Assembly: GCA_017506865.1 (NCBI GenBank)
Contig: JAFCMP010000544.1
Span: forward strand, 62,001 to 126,000
DNA: 64,000 nucleotides
Reading direction: 5' to 3'
Origin: Tribonema minus
Taxonomy: Eukaryota; Sar; Xanthophyceae; Tribonematales; Tribonemataceae
In this document: positions 59,201 through 64,000 of the stretch, in pieces
Layout of the letters: every line of letters starts with the position of its first letter
Numbering within the stretch: position 1 is the first letter of the stretch
The notes under the pieces: generated by a model
Told to the model about the DNA's origin: nothing
Seen by the model: the letters and a program-made list of their open reading frames with translations, nothing else
Database searches by the model: none
Made by a program: the position numbers and the translations under genes

Positions 59201-59516
59201 CAGCTGGCGCTACACTAGTGGCTCAGCAAGCAGACCTGCTGCTGGGGGCGATAGTAGCACACCTGAAGGGCGGCGTGATGCTGCCGCCCTCACAATGCAG
59301 GTCAGGGACGTGCATGCGGCCAGGTTTCATGGCTATCACGTGCTGACAAGACGGTCATACGGGATAGCTGAGCACAGTACCGCCGACAGGCGGCAAGGAG
59401 AGAAGGCGGTGCCGGAGGAGGAGAGCCCGAGCTGTCGACTCGGAGGGGTGGTTGTACTTCAGACACTTGCAGGAGCGGGACAATGCCCCGTTGACTTGCA
59501 ATTGTTGTTGTTTTGA
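56203..59516 (+). CDS. Large low-complexity retroelement ORF, one in-frame TAA
   Basis: From the LTR end to TGA at 59514-59516 a single frame is open except for one TAA at 56721-56723. It begins STVPTQGLAQTAGIADGDRM and resumes after the TAA as ARSRRWRMLEAMLKAWQSLL. Composition is Ser/Gly/Thr/Ala-rich with repeated G.STQG.AQ motifs, like the C-terminal part of the gag-like ORFs. A fragment of the same sequence sits at 42106-42392. The C-terminal 250 codons (about 58700-59516) are less repetitive (KTYSYAELRGDEVRTHDVIV) and may derive from pol in a shifted frame. No intact enzyme domain is visible. Confidence 0.5.
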
Positions 59517-60267
59517 CCACAAGCCCGGCAGGGTTGCTTGACGCTAGAGCGAGGGATGACACTTGAGATACGGTGTCGCATGCCTGCGTGCAAGCTATGG
59601 CAGCAAGGCAACATACCGGAGCGTGGTCTTGGCGAGGAGGAAATGAGAAGCCCGTCTCTGTTATGGAGGGGGGTTAGATATTGTTGGGCCGTTTCCAACG
59701 ATATTCGCGGGTAGCAGGAGCATAGTGTTGTTTTCACCGGCTATCTGGCTTGGTGATGGGCAATCGGATGTCAGAGCTCGCGTTAGTGCAGGCGGCACGG
59801 CGTCTGGCGGAGAAAGTTGTCGCTACACGATACGGAGTACCGTAGATTCTCCGACTGCTTACCCGTAGTTGCTATGGGCCTCAAGCGGGTTTTCAAATGT
59901 GCAAGAGGGCACATGTTGTAGCTTACTAAGTAGTAGCAATGTCTGGCCACACACCCATTCCACGTAGCCGAGTGCAGGAGGAGGTCGTCATCACGCAGCT
60001 AACGCCCGAGAGTTCTGGCCGCTGACTATTCAGCGCCTGGAACGAGGCCGGGGTTTGGGGTACCAAGAGGTTGGTCGCGACCTTTAGCGTGGTGCGACGG
60101 ACTATACAACTGGGCTGCCACCTCAGCCTAGGACATGGGGGGAGGAGTGTTGTTTGTGCGTTTGCGCGAGCGCAGTGCGTTGGCACCGGCCATTGTGCTG
60201 TATGCGTTTTCTGCTTCTGTTTTGCAGCAAGATACTAGGTGTAACGGACTGTTGGCACGTGATGTGA
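59430..60267 (+). pseudogene. Possible decayed RNase H/integrase relic
   Basis: Short motifs in different frames recall the RNase H to integrase order of gypsy-type pol: EGWLYFRHLQE and DHKPGR (59448-59540), then LARARDD-like residues, then LDIVGPFPTIFAGSRSIVLF (59659-59718), which resembles an integrase core start (D.VGP.P....G...IV). Frames shift at least twice. The last frame is open from 59647 to TGA at 60265 apart from three TAGs (59866, 59965, 60085). This is a weak, motif-level call; catalytic residues cannot be assigned. Confidence 0.3.
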
Positions 60268-60355
60268 GGACATCCAGTGATGGCACAGCACATGCGTATT
60301 GCTTGTACCGCTGCAGGTTGTGCATGGATGCAGAAAGCACCATGCAGGGGGGGTA

Positions 60356-60679
60356 TGTGGCAGCGGTAGGCAGAAGTGTGCAAAAATGCATGTTGAGCAC
60401 TGTTGCAACAGTTGAAGTTCAAGTTTAACTTCAAGTTGAAGTTGAAGTTTGACAAGTGTTTATGTTGAGGTTGTGCGATGTTCAACACACTCCAGTTGAG
60501 GTTGAGTCTGGAGTGGATGCTCAGCGGGCCGCGCTGAGCAATGCTGCATGCATGTCTATCTGGTTGACAATCACTGAACACCCAAAATCATGGAATGAAG
60601 ACTTCTTCTTGTTCAGCCACGGAGCTTGCTTGGATCGCTGTCATGACTTGACAGCACACTTCTTGGGCCCAAGGCCACA
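60356..60679 (+). mobile_element. LTR-B copy
   Basis: TGTGGCAGCGGTAGGCAGAA to GGGCCCAAGGCCACA, 324 bp. It is preceded by CATGCAGGGGGGGTA, a purine tract in the same context as before LTR-A at 55871. It contains a long palindromic GTTGAAGTT/AACTTCAAG array (60405-60500). Followed directly by the copy 2 leader without the primer motif. Confidence 0.8.
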
Positions 60680-61414
60680 ATATTGGAGTGCAACAACGTC
60701 AGCTGGCCACCAGTTGTCGCGTCACGATTGCATCCGAGACCTATGCTGGATTAGTGTTTACCACGGTCCGGCGGGCTCTGCGTGCGCGGAAGGCAACTTA
60801 AACTTGCGCGGAGGGACGTGAGTGTCTACCACCGCGGGGGCCTGCAGTGAGAACTTGGGGTTACCAGGGGGTCATTGCTGCTGGAGGAGTGGCTGGAGCG
60901 ATTGGCAGCTCGGATTTTGCTTGGCGTAGCGTGCGCTGGGCTCGGCATTTCGGATTGATTTTTTCCCTGAGCGTGGGTGGCGCGCTCTGGCGATTGGCGG
61001 GAGTATTTGCGGCCGAAATTGGGTGAGTGGCTTGCGCTGCTGCCCAGTAGTCGTTTTGGCACTCTGGCGCTTGCTCGCAGGCTGTACATTCAGTGCCCTC
61101 TCGCGATCACTACTGCCGTGGTCTTTGAGGCTCGCGTATTGCGTCGTTCATCGCACAATTGCGGCCTGGCGGCAGTCTGGCGGTGTATGCAGTGTCAGTA
61201 GCTCTATCAAGAATTTACTGGCACGCTACATCCACCGGAGGATCATGTTTTATAGGGCTTCGGGCGCAGTCCTCGGGGATTGCTGCATACGCGTTTTCTC
61301 GGAGAGGGGCGCCTGTATCTCGTGCACTATCCTGTTTTGGTTGGGTGCTGGTGATTGACGATTGATTGAATTCCTCTTGGCTCGCTGTGCAATCCTTCAT
61401 CGCCTGCTTGGCGC

Positions 61415-61448
<34 letters not shown>

Positions 61449-61523
61449 CTGCACAGCTCTCAGTTTCGTGCAGCAGGAATAGGGTGTGATATCAATCAGG
61501 AATTTTTCCTGGCAGCTGACGGC
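60680..61523 (+). other. Leader of retroelement copy 2
   Basis: Closely matches 49690-50529 of copy 1. Contains the longest poly-G tract. No independent ORF is supported; an open frame running through the G tract from 61362 is a by-product of its length. Confidence 0.6.
61417..61448. repeat. Poly-G tract (32 G)
   Basis: Uninterrupted run of 32 G after TTGGCGCTT, about 75 bp upstream of the gag-like ATG. Confidence 0.9.
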
Positions 61524-64000
61524 ATGGATTCGCGTCAACTTGGGGCAAAACACTCTCTGCGCAGCCTTCGGGAGGCTGCCTCAAATCTTTGGGATTTTTC
61601 ATCAGGCCTGGAGGCAGCGGCGACTTCGCTGCCGCAGCAGGTTGGTGCATCGGCGAGAGGTGCGTCAAGGGTGCCATCGGGCACAACAAACACAGCCGCA
61701 ACGACTGATATGGGTGTGCTTGCACACGATAAGCGTGTCTCACGTCGTCTTGTTCTACAGCCGTGGTCGCGAGGCGCGGCACTGGCTGGCCAGCATCCTG
61801 CAATTCGTCAGCAGCTAGCAGACATGCGTGCTGGCACGCCATTCATGCGGCCCGGCGGGTTCCCTACTGACTTGCCAGATTTTCGTGCATACGGCACTGG
61901 CTGCTTGGTGGGTGGCACCATGGTGGCGACGTTAGAACCACGCAACGAGGCGTCCGGCGATGTTTTTGAGCTGGGCGTTGCGGAAAGCACAGTGATCGAA
62001 GATTATAACGGCCTTGAACTTGTCGTATGGACAGCTCGCGACTGTCATGACGATGGGCGAATAACATTGACGCGGGGTGGTGGCAGTACTGCCCAGAGAC
62101 GCCTACGGCCAGACCGTCAGCTGGAGGCTGTTGAGGTGGATATGAGCTTTCATCAGGGGCTCCTTGCGCCATTCTCCCCACAGCTTGGCGAGCTCACGCT
62201 TATGTACTCGCGCAGCTCTGACGGCGAGAAACCAAAGCCGCGCATTGTACAAGTCATTGCCTACGGAGAGTCGGCGTCTCCACCGCTTCTGCACGCCGAC
62301 GACCACGTTTCTGTGTGGAATCCTCTTGGTCACAATGGCCGTGGTAGTGAGTATGGGGTGAGTGCATGGCGTTTAGCACCGCTTCGACTGCCTGCAAGGA
62401 CCCGTGTCATTGCGCTTGTCCCCGCAAATGGGCCTGATAGCGGTGGCCCACTAATGGCCGTAGTGGCCATGTTGGCAACGTGGTGTGATGCGCAGCTGCA
62501 CTTGCCAGAGTCGCGCACAGGTGCCGTCAGAATTCAGGTTCGCCCCATCTTCAACGGGCAGCCCTCGGCTCACGTGGTGTCGGTGAAGTGGACACACGTG
62601 CGTCTGATCGACATGGCGGTCACCACCTACTACTCCCTGCCACCAATGGAGACAAGCAGGCCCGCCTACGCCGTCAACCCTCGCGACCTGCGATCATGGG
62701 CACAGCCGCTAGTGTACTTCTGCACAGACGACAGCATGCACTCATACCCGCAGGCTGTGCGACTACTGCGTAGCTGCTCCTCCAAGCTTGCCTTTAGTAA
62801 GCGTTCATCGAACGCGTCAAAGCTTGCCTGCGGCGATGGGGGCTCTGCAGACCTGTGCAGCGATGGAACCGATCTCGTATCGGGATCACCGGCCAGCCGC
62901 CATGGTGTTCGTGTCACAACGGTCAGGGACAGCTCTTCTACTTCTAGCGCGGTGACGCACGCGCGAGCGCAGGGCAGCAATGGGGTCTTGACAGCATTTG
63001 ACGGCACAAGTGTCTCCACAGATCCGCGCACCGCATCATGCAGCCCCAGCAGCAGCAGCTGCCACAGCACGACGCGGCTCAGCGGCGACGGCAGCACCTT
63101 TGTGCCACACGACTCAGCTGGCACTAGCACTGGCGATGGCGATTCAACAGTGCTCAACGGCGGTGATGACGTTGATGAGCAGTGCAGCACATCGTGCAAC
63201 AACATCTGCAAAGCATCAGTGCTCAGCAGCAACGGCAGCGCCTGCGTGCGGCACGAGTCAGCTGGCACTGGTGATGGCGATCCAACGGTGCTCAACTGCG
63301 TGCGGCACGAGTCAGCTGGCACTGATGATGGCGATCCAACGGTGCTCAACGGCGGTGATGGCATAGCTGAGCAGTGCAGCGCATCGTGCAACAACAGCTG
63401 TGAAGCAGCAGTGTTCAGCAGTGATGGCAGCACATCTGTGCCGCGCAGCTTGGAAGGCAGCGATGTTGACCTCGCACCAGCGCCCTGCGACGTGAGGCCT
63501 GTGGCCGGCGTGCCGCACTCGGTCTGCCGTGAGGATATTTGTGCTGCCTTGGCAGCCAGCGTGGACATTTGCTCTGTGCTCACAGATCCAACAGGCGACA
63601 GTGGCGCAGATAAGGTGGCACGACCTGGTGTCGACTGTGGCTGCATCAGTGGCGGTGTTGCAGAGGTCAGCATCAGCATGGCGAGCCCAGTCGCAACAAC
63701 GGCGTCAGATGCCAACAGCAGCAGACCTGATGAGGACAGCCCTGCAGTGCTCAACAGCATTAGCGAAACCCATACTGCGCCTACGGCACGGAGCATGGTC
63801 AACCCCACATGCCTCAGCAACAATGGTGATGCTGGGACGCAGTAGGCTGCGGCTGGAAGCGGCCATGACATGGCAACTGGCGACCACGGCTCTGGCACTG
63901 CACTCACTGCTGCAACGGAGCCATTGGCAGCTGGTGCGCCTCCAAGTACTTCCGTCGCAAATGCGCCCTCTACTCTCAGCAGTGGTGCCAGACACCCCAG
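61524..64000 (+). CDS. Gag-like gene copy 2, truncated by window end
   Basis: Starts MDSRQLGAKHSLRS and is nearly identical to copy 1 along its length. It keeps the frame where copy 1 has lost one base (GCISGGVAEVSISMASPVAT region, about 63640-63700), so it shows the intended continuous protein. An in-frame TAG lies at 63842-63844, where copy 1 has CAT; the frame then continues open to the window end (AAAGSGHDMATGDHGSG, APSTLSSGARHP), just short of the zinc knuckle seen in copy 1. The TAG is either an inactivating mutation or a sense codon. Confidence 0.75.

Noticed and set aside
61362..61523. Upstream extension of gag copy 2 through the poly-G tract (poly-Gly)
   Set aside because: Not open in copies 0 and 1; depends on the length of the G run. 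The ATG at 61524 matches copy 1.

Overview
The window is nuclear DNA from a eukaryote, most plausibly a green alga. GT-AG introns interrupt its genes, it carries a plant-type CBP/p300 histone acetyltransferase, and it is rich in low-complexity repeats and LTR-retrotransposon remnants. There are no bacterial operons, no rRNA and no convincing tRNA.

Layout. 0-19 kb: a ~0.7 kb inverted repeat (52-737 and 18084-18906) brackets a gene-poor segment whose one clear gene is a minus-strand HAC/p300-like acetyltransferase (PHD, KAT11, ZZ; 9574-4192). A run of strong hairpins lies at 16562-16698 and a (GT)n block at 17.6-18.2 kb. 19-31 kb: isolated exons, including a Myb/SANT helix at 22.6 kb, a 1222-bp tandem duplication at 24.1-26.5 kb, and a plus-strand multi-exon gene for a single-pass membrane protein ending at 30601. 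31-41 kb: decayed LTR fragments and a minus-strand multi-exon membrane/coiled-coil gene (39031-35704). 41-64 kb: a nested or tandem array of LTR-retrotransposon material. It has two LTR types sharing TGTGGC...GCCACA ends, a primer-binding-site-like TGGTGACCGGAG directly downstream of several LTRs, purine tracts upstream of others, and three copies of a large gag-like gene, one reaching a CCHC zinc knuckle. No intact reverse transcriptase or protease is visible; only a possible decayed RNase H/integrase relic at 59.5-60.2 kb.

The most interesting signal is possible use of UAA and UAG as sense codons (probably Gln), with UGA as the stop. In-frame TAA or TAG interrupts otherwise continuous coding in the acetyltransferase, in the Myb/SANT exon (TAGTAG inside the domain's HY..Y end), and in several retroelement frames. 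The most clearly placed gene ends all use TGA. In established examples this code occurs in some ulvophycean green algae, ciliates, hexamitids and oxymonads. Here it is a hypothesis: short introns or pseudogene decay could explain individual cases.

Splice sites and exon joins were read by eye. Gene starts are mostly unresolved.
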